64,000 nt of DNA from an uncultured Vampirovibrio sp. (GTDB lineage: Bacteria; Cyanobacteriota; Vampirovibrionia; Gastranaerophilales; Gastranaerophilaceae): assembly GCA_910584405.1 (NCBI GenBank), contig CAJUAL010000009.1, forward strand, positions 24,004 to 88,003, read 5' to 3'. This document shows positions 1 through 9,182 of this stretch, one piece after another; within the stretch, counting starts at the first letter, position 1; each line of letters starts with the position of its first letter. The position numbers were made by a program, and so were the translations under genes. Under the pieces are notes generated by a model. It made no database searches. It worked only from the letters and a program-made list of their open reading frames with translations, and was not told the DNA's origin.

Positions 1-607
1 GTTCTGCAAAACCAGGAATAAAATTAGAATGAGCTAAGTCAAGAGCATAACCTTTAGCTGAACCGCCTTGGATTTTTTCACCATTACAAGTTCCGTCAAA
101 ATCAAATACAACAGTATCTGTTTCTGAAGATGGTCTGTCTAAAACTAATTCCATAGAAGAATGTTGAGTTAAAAATCCGTTTAAAGCTCTGTCAAAAGCT
201 TCACCGTCAGCAGCAGGAACTTCAACTTTAACATCTAAACCTTTGTATGAACCTAAAGAAACTTCAGGTCTTGTTTCAACTTCAAAAGTTACTTCTGCAT
301 CTTTACCTAATTCGAATTTATATTCTGTAATAGCAGGTTGAGTAATAACATCAAGGTTATTATCGTAAATAGCCTGACCTAAATATTTAGGCAACAAAAT
401 TTCCAAAGCTTCCTGTTGGATTCTGTCAACACCAACGTGTCTTTCAACAACAGCGCGAGGAGCTTTACCTTTTCTAAATCCGTCAACATTGATATATTGT
501 GAGATCTTACTTACGGCACTTGAATAAGCGCTTGAAGCTTCTGCTGCCGGAATAACCATACTAATACTAACTAAATTGTCTTTTCCCTTTGTTAATGTTG
601 TTTTCAT
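1..607 (-). CDS. tig: Trigger factor, N-terminal part (cut by window edge)
   Basis: Ribosome-associated chaperone and peptidyl-prolyl isomerase that binds nascent chains at the exit tunnel. The first 202 codons are visible and open to the window edge, so the C-terminal part lies outside. The ribosome-docking signature GFRKGKAPR sits at about residues 43-51, followed by the rest of the N-terminal domain and the start of the FKBP-like domain near residue 150. The start ATG (607) is preceded by an AAGGAT Shine-Dalgarno (SD) sequence. It is transcribed divergently from rpsP. Identification is secure from the signature and the order of domains. Confidence 0.93.
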   Translation of the reverse strand, partial: MKTTLTKGKDNLVSISMVIPAAEASSAYSSAVSKISQYINVDGFRKGKAPRAVVERHVGVDRIQQEALEILLPKYLGQAIYDNNLDVITQPAITEYKFELGKDAEVTFEVETRPEVSLGSYKGLDVKVEVPAADGEAFDRALNGFLTQHSSMELVLDRPSSETDTVVFDFDGTCNGEKIQGGSAKGYALDLAHSNFIPGFAE

Positions 608-862
608 TTTTAATATCCTTTTTAATTACTATACATGTATCTTGTTAGATTTTAACTCAAAAAAGAATAAAAGCAACTCATATAAATAGACTACATCTAA
701 ATCAGAGCCAAAATTTCACAATATTAACAAATGCTTGCAAAAATATTATTTTTATGCTTCAATCAAAGCATAGTCAGGTGATTCCTCTAACCCTGATTAA
801 GGTAAAACAACAAGCGGCGGTTGAATTACCGACAAGACACAACAAAAAAGAAGGAAAAACAA

Positions 863-1234
863 ATGTTAAAAATCAGATTAAAAAGATTGGGTGCTAAGAA
901 AAACCCTACATACAGAATTATCGTTATCAACTCAACAACTAAACGTGAAGGCAGACCTATTCAAGAATTAGGTCACTATAACCCTAAAACTAAGGTTATG
1001 ATGCTTGATAAAGCAGCAGCTCTTGATTGGATTTCAAAAGGTGCTCAACCTACAGAAACAGTTGCTTACTTAATCAAAAACTGCAACGAAGACGGTACTT
1101 TAAACTATGTTAAAAAAGAAACTGTAAAACTTTCTAAAAAAGCATTAGCTAAAAAACAAGCTGAAGAAGAAGCTGCAAAAGCAGCAGCTGAAGCTGCAGC
1201 GGCTGAACAAGCCGAAGCTCCTGCTGAAGCATAG
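863..1234 (+). CDS. rpsP: 30S ribosomal protein S16
   Basis: Small-subunit protein needed for 30S assembly. The N-terminus MLKIRLKRLGAKKNPTYRI is the classic S16 start. An in-frame TTG at 821 lies further upstream, but ATG 863 has an AAGGA SD about 7 nt away and matches the family N-terminus, so I use 863. The protein is 123 aa, longer than the usual 80-90, because of a Lys/Ala-rich tail after about residue 85 that ends in repeated Ala-Glu. It is followed at once by a rho-independent terminator, so it appears monocistronic rather than part of a rimM-trmD operon. Confidence 0.95.
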   Translation: MLKIRLKRLGAKKNPTYRIIVINSTTKREGRPIQELGHYNPKTKVMMLDKAAALDWISKGAQPTETVAYLIKNCNEDGTLNYVKKETVKLSKKALAKKQAEEEAAKAAAEAAAAEQAEAPAEA

Positions 1235-1255
1235 TTTCTTAACATATAATTTTAA

Positions 1256-1290
1256 AACAGAACTCTTTATCGTAAAGGGTTCTGTTTTTT
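1256..1290 (+). terminator. Rho-independent terminator after rpsP
   Basis: Arms 1256-1269 and 1273-1286 form a 14-bp hairpin (one G-U pair) with a 3-nt loop (TCG), followed by a T run. It lies 21 nt after the rpsP stop codon. Confidence 0.9.
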
Positions 1291-1376
1291 ATTTAAAATA
1301 ATTAATCTGTACAGTTTCCTTATTTTAAATTATGTGCTAAAATCTTAGAGTAAATAAGTTTAAATAAGAGGTAAAA

Positions 1377-1874
1377 ATGAAAAAATTACAGACTATAATG
1401 TTAGCAATAATAATTTCAGCGGGTATCGGAGTAAGTATAAATACCGTATCTTCACAACCCACTGCAACAACAAACGTATCAAGACCTTCCGCGCCTCAAG
1501 CTCAATATACAAGCGTAAATCCTCTTGAACTTGTATCTAATCCTTACAGATACCTGAACAGAAACATCAAGATTAAGGCTAAATTTGATAAATTCTCAAC
1601 ACTCGGGCTTGATTATCCGCCGGCAAAAAGATCTTCTGAAAAGTATATCTCATTCTTGATTCAAAGACCGGATATTACAAATCACAACATTCCGTTATCA
1701 GAGCTTAAAATATTCCTTAAAAAAGAAGTTGCAGAGAAAAACATTGACCTTGACGCAGGCGATGAAGTAGAATTTTGCGGAAAAGTTTTCTCTACAGCTT
1801 TAGGAGATGCTTGGATTGATGTTGACGAATTTAAAGTTGTGAATAAAATAAAAAAAGAAGAGAATAAAAAATAA
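1377..1874 (+). CDS. Exported protein of unknown function, possible OB-like fold
   Basis: 165 aa with a clear N-terminal signal sequence (two Lys, then a hydrophobic stretch to about residue 24), so probably periplasmic. After a Thr/Ser/Pro-rich linker, the mature part has alternating beta-rich segments: a region around NPYRYLNRNIKIKAKF, then DAGDEVEFCGKVF near residue 130, then a Lys-rich tail. The strand pattern and wording (nature of a 'sum of strands, then cost of modification' layout) recall small OB-fold periplasmic proteins, but I do not recognise the family. It sits 12 nt before the GH57 gene and could be co-transcribed with it. Confidence 0.72.
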   Translation: MKKLQTIMLAIIISAGIGVSINTVSSQPTATTNVSRPSAPQAQYTSVNPLELVSNPYRYLNRNIKIKAKFDKFSTLGLDYPPAKRSSEKYISFLIQRPDITNHNIPLSELKIFLKKEVAEKNIDLDAGDEVEFCGKVFSTALGDAWIDVDEFKVVNKIKKEENKK

Positions 1875-1886
1875 AATTAATGGGGT

Positions 1887-4409
1887 ATGAATAAGATTAT
1901 GTCAACGACTAATGATAAATTTTTAACAATACACGGGCACTTTTACCAACCACCAAGAGAGAATCCATGGTTAGAAGCAATTGAGCTTCAAGACAGTGCT
2001 CTGCCGTTTCACGACTGGAATGAAAGAATTTGTAAAGAATGCTATAACCCGAACTCTGTATCAAGAATAGTTGATAACAGAAACAGGATTCTTGATATTG
2101 TTAACAATTACGAATATATGAGTTTTAACTTCGGACCGACATTACTTTCATGGATGGAACAATATGCTCCTTTAACTTATGAAAGAATAATTAAAGCAGA
2201 TATTGAAAGTATCTCAAAACACGACGGTCACGGTAATGCTATGGCTCAGGTTTACAACCACATAATAATGCCTCTTGCAAACTATAAAGACAAAGAAACT
2301 CAGGTAAAATGGGGTATTCGTGATTTTGAATACAGATTTGGAAGAAAACCCGAAGGTATTTGGCTTGCCGAAACAGGGGTTGATGATGAAACTTTAAAAG
2401 TTCTTATCGATAACGGAATAAAATTTACTGTTTTATCACCTTATCAGGCGTTAAAAATGAAGAAAAAATCCGATAAGAACTGGGAAGATGTAAGCTGGGG
2501 TAATATTGACCCTGCACGTTCTTATGAATACACTCTAAAATCCGATCCGTCTAAGAAAATAGATTTATTCTTCTATGACGGTGCTATTTCTCGTTCTGTT
2601 GCTTTTGACGAACTTTTAACCGATGGTAATAAGTTTATCAAAAGACTTAAAGAAGGTGTTTCAGAAGTCAGAGATTATCCTCAACTGATAAACATTGCAA
2701 CAGACGGTGAAAGCTACGGACACCACACAAAATTCGGAGATATGGCATTATCTTATGTTTTAAAAATCAAAGCAGAAGATGAAGGTTTTAAGATTACAAA
2801 CTATGCGCAATACCTTGATAAATACAAGAGCAACTACGAAGCAGATATCAAACAAGCTTCATCATGGAGCTGCTTCCACGGAGTAGGACGCTGGTGTGAA
2901 GATTGCGGATGTTCAACAGGCGGACACCCGGGTTGGAACCAAAAATGGAGAAAGCCTTTACGTAATGCCCTTGATTACTTAAGAGATGAGCTTGTAAAAG
3001 TATTTGAAACAGAAGGTCCTAAATATTTTTCAAAAGATGTTTGGGAAGTTCGTAATAACTACATCGATGTTATTTTAGACAGAAGTTTCTCAAATATTAA
3101 AAAATTCCAAAAAGCTAACTTTAACTCAGACTTAACAGAAGAAGAAAAAGTTAAAGGTATGGAATTATTGGAAATTCAACGTCAAGCAATGCTTATGTAC
3201 ACAAGCTGCGGTTGGTTTTTCTCTGAAATCTCAGGGATTGAAACAGTTCAAATTATGAAATACGCAGCACGCGCAATTCAGCTTGCTTCAAGTTTTTACA
3301 CTGAAAATCTTGAACAGAATTTCTTGAATATATTATCAGAAGCCAAAAGTAATATAACAGAATTTGGTACCGGCAAAGATATTTACGAAAGGTTTGTCAA
3401 ACCGTCTGTTGTAACTCTTAAACAAATAGCCTGCCTTTGGGCAATAACATCACTTTACCAGGACTTTGAAGACGAAGAAGATGTTTATTGCTACACCGTA
3501 AAATGTAAAGATTACCAAAAAGTTGCAAAAGGCAACGCAAACTTTATAATAGGCAACATTGAAATTCAATCAAAAGTCACATTGCAAAAATCTAACCTGA
3601 TGTTTGCGCTTATGCAGTACACAGGCGGAGATTTTCATTGTACAATTAAAGAATTTTCTAACAACGAAGAGTTTCAAGAACTCAAAACAAACCTTATCAA
3701 AACATTTATGTTAAATCCGTTAACTGAAATAATAAGAGCTCTTGATGAAACATTCGGAAGAGAATACTTTACACTAAAAGACATCTTTATAGAAGAAAGA
3801 AAGAAAATTCTTCAAATTCTGTTAAAAGACCAGTTGGAAAAATTTGCCGATACATACAAAGATATGTACGCGCAAGGTAAAGGTTCAATTTATCATATGC
3901 AAAATCTGGGACTTGAAATTCCTGACGAATTTAAGATTTCGGCAGCATACGCACTGAGCCAAAGATTCAATGACTTACTGGCACATAGCGACGGATTTGT
4001 TGAAAAAACTGTAATTCAAGAGATTATGGATATTAACTTTGAAGCAAAGAAAATGAACATTTCAATAGATAAAACACCATCTAACAAACACTTTGCTAAA
4101 AGAATTAATACTAACTTAAACCGTCTGACCAAAAGCTTCGAAATCCAACAGGCTGACGCGATAGTTGAACTATTTAGTATTATAGAAAAACTTGACCTGC
4201 AAATTGATATCGCAGAATCTCAAAATATTTACTATAACAAGATTTATCACCGAATCGGCGATATTTTAGTCACTTTTGAAGAGTCTAAAAAAGAAAAAGA
4301 TTTAAAATTCATAAAACTGTTACTTCAAATAGGTATGAATTTAAATATCAACGTAGACTTTTACAAAGTTAAACTTGATAAATTAGAATTATGTGCAAAA
4401 AAGGATTAA
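1887..4409 (+). CDS. GH57 family glycoside hydrolase with DUF3536 C-terminus
   Basis: Predicted cytoplasmic alpha-glucan-active enzyme of glycoside hydrolase family 57. The family N-terminal motif HGHFYQPPRENPW is at about residues 16-28. The nucleophile region reads WLAETGVDDETL near residue 160, and the acid region reads TDGESYGHH near residue 273. The roughly 840-residue length and the long helical C-terminal half match GH57 proteins carrying DUF3536. The start could be ATG 1887 or ATG 1899 (MSTTNDK); a GGGG at 1882-1885 suits neither ideally. The stop codon lies inside the terminator stem. With the GH13 enzyme and the sugar symporter in this window it suggests storage-glucan or maltodextrin metabolism; the exact substrate is not visible. 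Confidence 0.85.
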   Translation: MNKIMSTTNDKFLTIHGHFYQPPRENPWLEAIELQDSALPFHDWNERICKECYNPNSVSRIVDNRNRILDIVNNYEYMSFNFGPTLLSWMEQYAPLTYERIIKADIESISKHDGHGNAMAQVYNHIIMPLANYKDKETQVKWGIRDFEYRFGRKPEGIWLAETGVDDETLKVLIDNGIKFTVLSPYQALKMKKKSDKNWEDVSWGNIDPARSYEYTLKSDPSKKIDLFFYDGAISRSVAFDELLTDGNKFIKRLKEGVSEVRDYPQLINIATDGESYGHHTKFGDMALSYVLKIKAEDEGFKITNYAQYLDKYKSNYEADIKQASSWSCFHGVGRWCEDCGCSTGGHPGWNQKWRKPLRNALDYLRDELVKVFETEGPKYFSKDVWEVRNNYIDVILDRSFSNIKKFQKANFNSDLTEEEKVKGMELLEIQRQAMLMYTSCGWFFSEISGIETVQIMKYAARAIQLASSFYTENLEQNFLNILSEAKSNITEFGTGKDIYERFVKPSVVTLKQIACLWAITSLYQDFEDEEDVYCYTVKCKDYQKVAKGNANFIIGNIEIQSKVTLQKSNLMFALMQYTGGDFHCTIKEFSNNEEFQELKTNLIKTFMLNPLTEIIRALDETFGREYFTLKDIFIEERKKILQILLKDQLEKFADTYKDMYAQGKGSIYHMQNLGLEIPDEFKISAAYALSQRFNDLLAHSDGFVEKTVIQEIMDINFEAKKMNISIDKTPSNKHFAKRINTNLNRLTKSFEIQQADAIVELFSIIEKLDLQIDIAESQNIYYNKIYHRIGDILVTFEESKKEKDLKFIKLLLQIGMNLNINVDFYKVKLDKLELCAKKD

Positions 4410-4431
4410 CCAAAAGGTTAATCCTTTTTTA
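4397..4431 (+). terminator. Terminator overlapping the GH57 stop codon
   Basis: GGATTAACC (4403-4411), loop AAAA, GGTTAATCC (4416-4424), flanked by A and T runs that extend the stem. The TAA stop at 4407-4409 is inside the left arm. Confidence 0.92.
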
Positions 4432-4527
4432 TACAAACCTATTTTGCATTAACATAACTTTACAAAAAAGCAAATAATTGAAAAAAAATGACTTTATATA
4501 AATAAGGGTAGAAAATTAGGACATGTT

Positions 4528-5481
4528 ATGCAAATCTCGGGTCAAAACAATAATACAGCACCGATAGTTCCACAGCCGCAGTACAACAGCAGTTACAATT
4601 GCGGGGCAGCAGCTCCCGCTAACGGAAGCGCAGTACAACAAGAGCAATGTCAAGCAGCTCCTCAGCCTGCTTATCCTTGCGGATATTATTATCCTCAAGG
4701 TGTACCGATTCCACAGCAGGTTCCAATGCAACAAGCATCAGCTCAGCAAGCACCAGTACAACCAGGTCCTGTTCAACAGGCTCCAATGCCGCAAGCTCCG
4801 ACTGCTTCAGGGGTAAATATTCAAATTTACAGTCCTACAGTAGGACCCGGCGGAGGATGTTATTATCCTGCACCGTATTATACAACCCCGATGGCACCGC
4901 CTCAACCTGCACCAATTCCTCAACAACCGGCAGGTCAAGCTCAAACTCCTGTTCAACAAACGCCACAACCGCAAGCGACAGAAGCAACTGCTCCAACTCA
5001 AGCTACAGAAGCTTCCGCTCCGGTAAAAGCAGAAGAAACTCCCGAAAAAAAGAAAACTCAAAAACGTAAAATAGTTGTCTTAACTGATGATTACATAAAA
5101 AATCTTGAAAACTATTTAAACAGCCAAGATAAAGCAATAAGATTATCAGCAGCGAAAGAAGTATTTGCAAGACTTGAAGAAGACGATTCAAGAAAAGATG
5201 ACAAAGCTTTAAATGCTTTAATCAACAAAATGCTTCAAGACCCTGCCGATGATGTAAGATTTTTGGCATTAACGGCACTTGACAGCAGAATGGTAACAGG
5301 TGATGATTATACCGTTGGAGTCTTGAAGAAAATGCAAACTTCAGACAAAGGCTTCGGTCAAGAAGCAATAGATGCAAGTAACATCTTATTAAAAATGTCA
5401 ACCCAAACCGCAGAAAAAGAATTTGAAGTTGACGAAACAAAGAAAAAACCGGTAAAAAACCCGTTATATGATATGAAATAG
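4528..5481 (+). CDS. Unrecognised protein: Gln/Pro/Ala-rich N-half, HEAT-like helical C-half
   Basis: 317 aa with no signal peptide. Residues about 1-170 are low complexity (Gln, Pro, Ala with scattered Tyr and Cys), including short repeats of the type QQAPVQPGPVQQAP. After a Lys-rich hinge (EKKKTQKRK, about 174-182), the C-half consists of paired amphipathic helices with DDVRFLALTALD-like turns that resemble HEAT/armadillo repeats. It may be a scaffold or adaptor. An AGGA SD precedes ATG 4528, and the next gene starts 9 nt after the stop. Overlapping frames on both strands arise only from the repetitive codons. Function unknown. Confidence 0.72.
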   Translation: MQISGQNNNTAPIVPQPQYNSSYNCGAAAPANGSAVQQEQCQAAPQPAYPCGYYYPQGVPIPQQVPMQQASAQQAPVQPGPVQQAPMPQAPTASGVNIQIYSPTVGPGGGCYYPAPYYTTPMAPPQPAPIPQQPAGQAQTPVQQTPQPQATEATAPTQATEASAPVKAEETPEKKKTQKRKIVVLTDDYIKNLENYLNSQDKAIRLSAAKEVFARLEEDDSRKDDKALNALINKMLQDPADDVRFLALTALDSRMVTGDDYTVGVLKKMQTSDKGFGQEAIDASNILLKMSTQTAEKEFEVDETKKKPVKNPLYDMK

Positions 5482-5490
5482 GTGTAGTAA

Positions 5491-5967
5491 ATGAAAATTT
5501 TAAGCAGCATAGGTAAAGTATTTAAAGGAACTCCGGGACAACTCTTAGCAAAAGCATCAGGAGCCGCAGGGTTAGGTATTGTCGCATATGATGCAAATCA
5601 TATCGGCAAAGTTCAAGCTGACCTTTACGCCAGTGAAAAAGACGCGGCTGCAACATCTTATTACACAAACAATGCAATGTATTCAACAAATATGAGTAAG
5701 TTTGAAGCAGGAATTAAAAATAAAGCGCTTCAAATGCAATTAGACCAAGGCTGGAGAAGATTTATAAACCTTGGTGTCGGATACGTAAAAGGTTTCACAT
5801 CTATGCTTGTTGAGCACGTTGTACCGTTAGGTTTAGGTATCGGGGCATTGTTTACAAAAGGTAAAGTTGCAAAAGGATTTGCAGGCGGACTTGGAATTTA
5901 TGCAGCATATACCGTATTAAAGAATTTCTTCGGCTGGGGAACTCCGGGCGGCCCGATAAAAGGTTAA
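5491..5967 (+). CDS. Unrecognised small Gly-rich membrane-associated protein
   Basis: 158 aa. A Gly/Ala-rich hydrophobic patch lies near residues 20-32. A polar middle follows with many Asn/Tyr/Met residues (about 45-75). Two hydrophobic Gly-rich segments at about 108-123 and 130-146 could span a membrane. It ends GWGTPGGPIKG. It is 9 nt after the preceding Gln/Pro-rich gene, so the two probably form one unit. I recognise no family. Confidence 0.65.
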   Translation: MKILSSIGKVFKGTPGQLLAKASGAAGLGIVAYDANHIGKVQADLYASEKDAAATSYYTNNAMYSTNMSKFEAGIKNKALQMQLDQGWRRFINLGVGYVKGFTSMLVEHVVPLGLGIGALFTKGKVAKGFAGGLGIYAAYTVLKNFFGWGTPGGPIKG

Positions 5968-6029
5968 GTTTAAATTACAAAACTTTATTTTTCCTTTAAC
6001 CGAGATATTTTTTATTGTAATATGTATTC

Positions 6030-7454
6030 ATGGATATTTCGGAAGTTAATGTTTTATGGAATAAAGTGAAAGACGAGCTTGAGGTTAATGTTCCCGAGCA
6101 CGTTTTTCAGACATGGATTTTACCCCTTGAGGCAGCAGATTACGAAAATAACACCTTAGTAATTCTTTCACCTCATCAAATGGCTGTTGATGTATTAAAA
6201 AAAGGCTGGCTGAATAACATTAAAGCGGCTGTAAAATCAGTTTTGGGTGAAGATGCAGCAGTTTCACTTACTTTTGACGCTGATTTTGCTTCCCGCTATA
6301 TTAAAGCTCGTAAAAAAGAATTATCAAAACAAGTCGCAGGACAAACAGAAGAAGAGAAAAAATCTGAAGAAACTAAACTTTCTCTTGCTCAAATGCAATC
6401 TGAAGCTAACTTAAATCTTAACCTGAAATTTGATAACTTTGTTGTCGGCGATAACTCTAAATTTGCATATAATGCGGCTTTTTCCGTTGCAAATAACCCG
6501 TCTAAAAAGTTTAACCCGTTATTTATATACGGTTCATCAGGATTAGGTAAAACCCACCTTATGCAAGCTATCGGGCATTATATTATTTTTAACAAGCCGA
6601 ATTTAAAAGTTCGTTATATCAGAATGGAAGAATATTTCAACGAATGGGTAAGATGTTTTCAATATAACGATAATCCGAATGCTAAGAAAAAACAGGGCTG
6701 CAACAACGCATTAATGAGAAAATTTCACCAGAAATTCCAAAATGTAGATATTTTACTTATGGACGATATTCAATTCATCGAGTCAAAAATGAAAACTATG
6801 GAAGACTTTTTCTCAACTTTTGAAGCTTTATATACAAACAATAAACAAATTGTTATAGCATCTGACAGATTACCGAAAGATATTCCGACTCTTGATAACA
6901 GGCTTCGCACACGTTTTGAAATGGGACTTGTTGTGGATATTGTTCCGCCTGATTTTGAAACCCGTTTTGAAATAGTAAAAGCTTACGCTAAAGAACTTGA
7001 AGTCGAAGCGGATGATGATGTTTTTGAATATATTGCAGACAATTTTGTAAGTAATGTCAGAGAGCTTAAAGGTGCATTTAACAAGGTTAGTGCATACGCT
7101 GAGTTCTCAGGCACAGGTGTAACTTTAGACTTAGCGCAAAAAGCATTGAATTGTGAAGTCCGCAAAAAAGATATTACCGTTGAAAAAATTGCCCAAGCTA
7201 CGGCAAATTATTTCGATTTAACGGTAAAAGACTTAAAAAGCACTGCCCGTCAGCAAAAAATCGCTCATGCCAGACATCTTGCAGTGTATTTATCAAGAGA
7301 AGTTCTAAATATGAGTTACGAAGCAATAGGTGAATATTTTGCCAAAAAGCACACTACAATAATGTATTCCTGCGATATTGTAACAGATAAACTAAAATCA
7401 GACAGGAATATTCAATCAGAAGTTGAAGAACTTAAAGCTTTAATAAAAGGATAA
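6030..7454 (+). CDS. dnaA: Chromosomal replication initiator DnaA
   Basis: AAA+ initiator that opens oriC and loads the helicase. Domain I is at about residues 5-80 (WILPLEA). A Lys/Glu linker follows, then domain III with Walker A GSSGLGKTH (about 168-176), Walker B LLMDDIQF (about 243-250), sensor and arginine-finger regions (LDNRLRTRFEMGL), and domain IV. Domain III carries an extra Asn/Lys-rich insertion near residue 212 (NDNPNAKKKQGCNN). The DNA-contact signature, usually GG(R/K)DHTTV, reads AKKHTTI here: one residue shorter, with Lys in place of Asp. dnaN is not adjacent and recF lies over 10 kb away, so the classical dnaA-dnaN-recF order is broken. ruvA starts 4 nt downstream. Confidence 0.96.
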   Translation: MDISEVNVLWNKVKDELEVNVPEHVFQTWILPLEAADYENNTLVILSPHQMAVDVLKKGWLNNIKAAVKSVLGEDAAVSLTFDADFASRYIKARKKELSKQVAGQTEEEKKSEETKLSLAQMQSEANLNLNLKFDNFVVGDNSKFAYNAAFSVANNPSKKFNPLFIYGSSGLGKTHLMQAIGHYIIFNKPNLKVRYIRMEEYFNEWVRCFQYNDNPNAKKKQGCNNALMRKFHQKFQNVDILLMDDIQFIESKMKTMEDFFSTFEALYTNNKQIVIASDRLPKDIPTLDNRLRTRFEMGLVVDIVPPDFETRFEIVKAYAKELEVEADDDVFEYIADNFVSNVRELKGAFNKVSAYAEFSGTGVTLDLAQKALNCEVRKKDITVEKIAQATANYFDLTVKDLKSTARQQKIAHARHLAVYLSREVLNMSYEAIGEYFAKKHTTIMYSCDIVTDKLKSDRNIQSEVEELKALIKG

Positions 7455-7458
7455 GGGT

Positions 7459-8076
7459 ATGTACGATTATATAAAAGGTGTTTTCACACATAAAACAGAT
7501 GTCAAAGGTAATTATATTACGATTGAAGTCTTCGGAATCGGATACAGATTTGAAATTATGGAACGTGATTTTATTACTCTTCCAGAAATAAACCAGGAGC
7601 TTAAAATTTACGCCGTACTGATTCACAGGGAAGACAAAATGAGTCTTTGCGGATTTCTAAAACGTGAAGACCGTGATATTTTTAACATTTTAACATCAGT
7701 ATCAGGAGTTGGTACAAAAATGGCATTAACCCTTTTGAACTCGTTTGACGTAACTGATTTGGTAGGTTTTGTATTAGACGGAAACTACAAAGAATTAACA
7801 AGAGCAAAAGGCGTCGGTCCTAAACTTGCTCAAAAAATTATTCTGGAATTAAAAGACAAACTGACAACTTACCAAGGACCAACAAACACTATAACGGCAA
7901 ATTCAAAATCATTTACCCCTTCTCAAAATGTCGAAGATGCTCAGCTTGTAATGCTATCACTTGGTTATGATAAAAATGAAGTTTCTCAAGCTATATCAAA
8001 AACGTTAGAAAAAATTTCCTCAAGCGCAAGTGCCGAGGAAATTTTAAAAGAATCATTAAAACTTTTATCTGTTTAA
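7459..8076 (+). CDS. ruvA: Holliday junction branch migration subunit RuvA
   Basis: Binds four-way junctions and, with RuvB, drives branch migration. 205 aa, the usual length. The N-terminal OB-fold ends near residue 63. Two helix-hairpin-helix motifs (SVSGVGTKMALTLL near 78-91, AKGVGPKLAQKIILEL near 113-128) form domain II, and the C-terminal three-helix domain (about 155-205) would contact RuvB. It begins 4 nt after dnaA, so the two are probably co-transcribed. Its last 4 nt overlap the convergent prepilin peptidase gene. ruvB is not nearby. Confidence 0.96.
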   Translation: MYDYIKGVFTHKTDVKGNYITIEVFGIGYRFEIMERDFITLPEINQELKIYAVLIHREDKMSLCGFLKREDRDIFNILTSVSGVGTKMALTLLNSFDVTDLVGFVLDGNYKELTRAKGVGPKLAQKIILELKDKLTTYQGPTNTITANSKSFTPSQNVEDAQLVMLSLGYDKNEVSQAISKTLEKISSSASAEEILKESLKLLSV

Positions 8077-9167
8077 ACCATAAACATTACAATCAAAGCC
8101 GCAGCAATCATAGCAGGTCCAAACGGTAAATAAAGTGCATCAGCCGCTTTATTCTCTTTTAAACCGCAAAGAAGTTCTCTACAGGTAAATATACCCAATG
8201 CTAAAAGAACAACAGTACTTGACCAATATGCTACAGGATTTATGAGCCAATTTAACTGTTGAGCACATAAATACCCGATTGTATAAATGATAAACACACT
8301 AACTGCACCTAACGTTACCCAATTTTTATTTACGATAAGTTTTTTTATAAATATCGGAAGAGTAATAATAATTTGAATAATTCCGCTAAGGATTAACGTT
8401 GCAATAAGAGTTTGAAATATCGGGAAGAAATTTTCTACCACATTTACAGACGCCAGCAATCCGCCAAAAACAGCTCCGATACCTGCTGCGATATAAGAAT
8501 CACCTTCGCCGAAAGCTCTTGCTCCGACCGTAACCAATCCAAGTCTTGATATAGCTTCCATAATCAAGAAACCTAAAATAGCTGCCGCCAAAGAATAAAT
8601 AACAGGACAAGTTGAAATAAATGTCCAATCAAATTTTGGCATTCCGTTTGCCTTTGTATAGGCAATAAAAGTTACAACAGAATAAACTATACTATATAAA
8701 ATTCCAAGAATAATAACAGGAATTACATGTGCATCAGCAACTTTCTTTTCTAAAATATCAGTTCCCGCAATTGCAATAAACAAACAGGTTATAACAAGCA
8801 CAAACAAATAAACAAGAACTTGAGCTAAAGTAATCGGGTTAATCATTGACAATCCGAATAACGGATCAAACGGATTACAGTATTTTATAAATAAACCTAT
8901 AAAAAGCATAGCCGTTAAAAGTTCCACTATCGGATATTGAATACTGATAGGTTCTTTACAAAACGCGCATTTACCTCTTAAAAATATATAAGATAAAACA
9001 GGTATATTATGATACCATTTCAAAGGATTCTGACATTTCGGGCATTTTGAAGCAGGAAAAACGATTGATTCTTCACTTACTGTCCTTAATATTACAACAT
9101 TCAAAAAACTGCCTATACATAAGCCGACTACAAATATAAAGCCTAAAATCACAAGTGATAAAGCCAT
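8073..9167 (-). CDS. pilD: Type IV prepilin leader peptidase/methyltransferase (PilD, A24 family)
   Basis: Inner-membrane aspartic protease that cleaves prepilin leaders after Gly and N-methylates the new first residue. The N-terminal cytoplasmic methylase loop has the paired CxxC zinc motifs (CPKC...CAFC, about residues 39-72) and the sequence YHNIPVLSYIFLRGKC typical of the family. Catalytic Asp candidates are in GTDILEKKVADAHVIP (about 135) and the GEGDSY motif (about 220). At 364 aa it is longer than the usual 250-290, with extra membrane segments in the C-terminal half. It lies 15 nt downstream of the sigma factor on the same strand. Its substrates are probably the six prepilin-like genes in this window. 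Confidence 0.93.
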   Translation of the reverse strand: MALSLVILGFIFVVGLCIGSFLNVVILRTVSEESIVFPASKCPKCQNPLKWYHNIPVLSYIFLRGKCAFCKEPISIQYPIVELLTAMLFIGLFIKYCNPFDPLFGLSMINPITLAQVLVYLFVLVITCLFIAIAGTDILEKKVADAHVIPVIILGILYSIVYSVVTFIAYTKANGMPKFDWTFISTCPVIYSLAAAILGFLIMEAISRLGLVTVGARAFGEGDSYIAAGIGAVFGGLLASVNVVENFFPIFQTLIATLILSGIIQIIITLPIFIKKLIVNKNWVTLGAVSVFIIYTIGYLCAQQLNWLINPVAYWSSTVVLLALGIFTCRELLCGLKENKAADALYLPFGPAMIAAALIVMFMV

Positions 9168-9182
9168 TTTTCCTCCTTTTTA

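Noticed and set aside
821..862. Upstream TTG start for rpsP
   Set aside because: ATG 863 has the SD and the family N-terminus; the 14 extra residues have no counterpart in S16.
4516..5440. Several overlapping frames on both strands in the Gln/Pro-rich gene
   Set aside because: They arise from the repetitive CAA/CCA/GCA codons; only 4528-5481 has an SD and a folded C-terminal part.
5968..6029. Replication origin next to dnaA
   Set aside because: The gap is 62 bp with no TTATCCACA-like boxes seen, and dnaN is absent; many genomes of this group do not keep oriC at dnaA.
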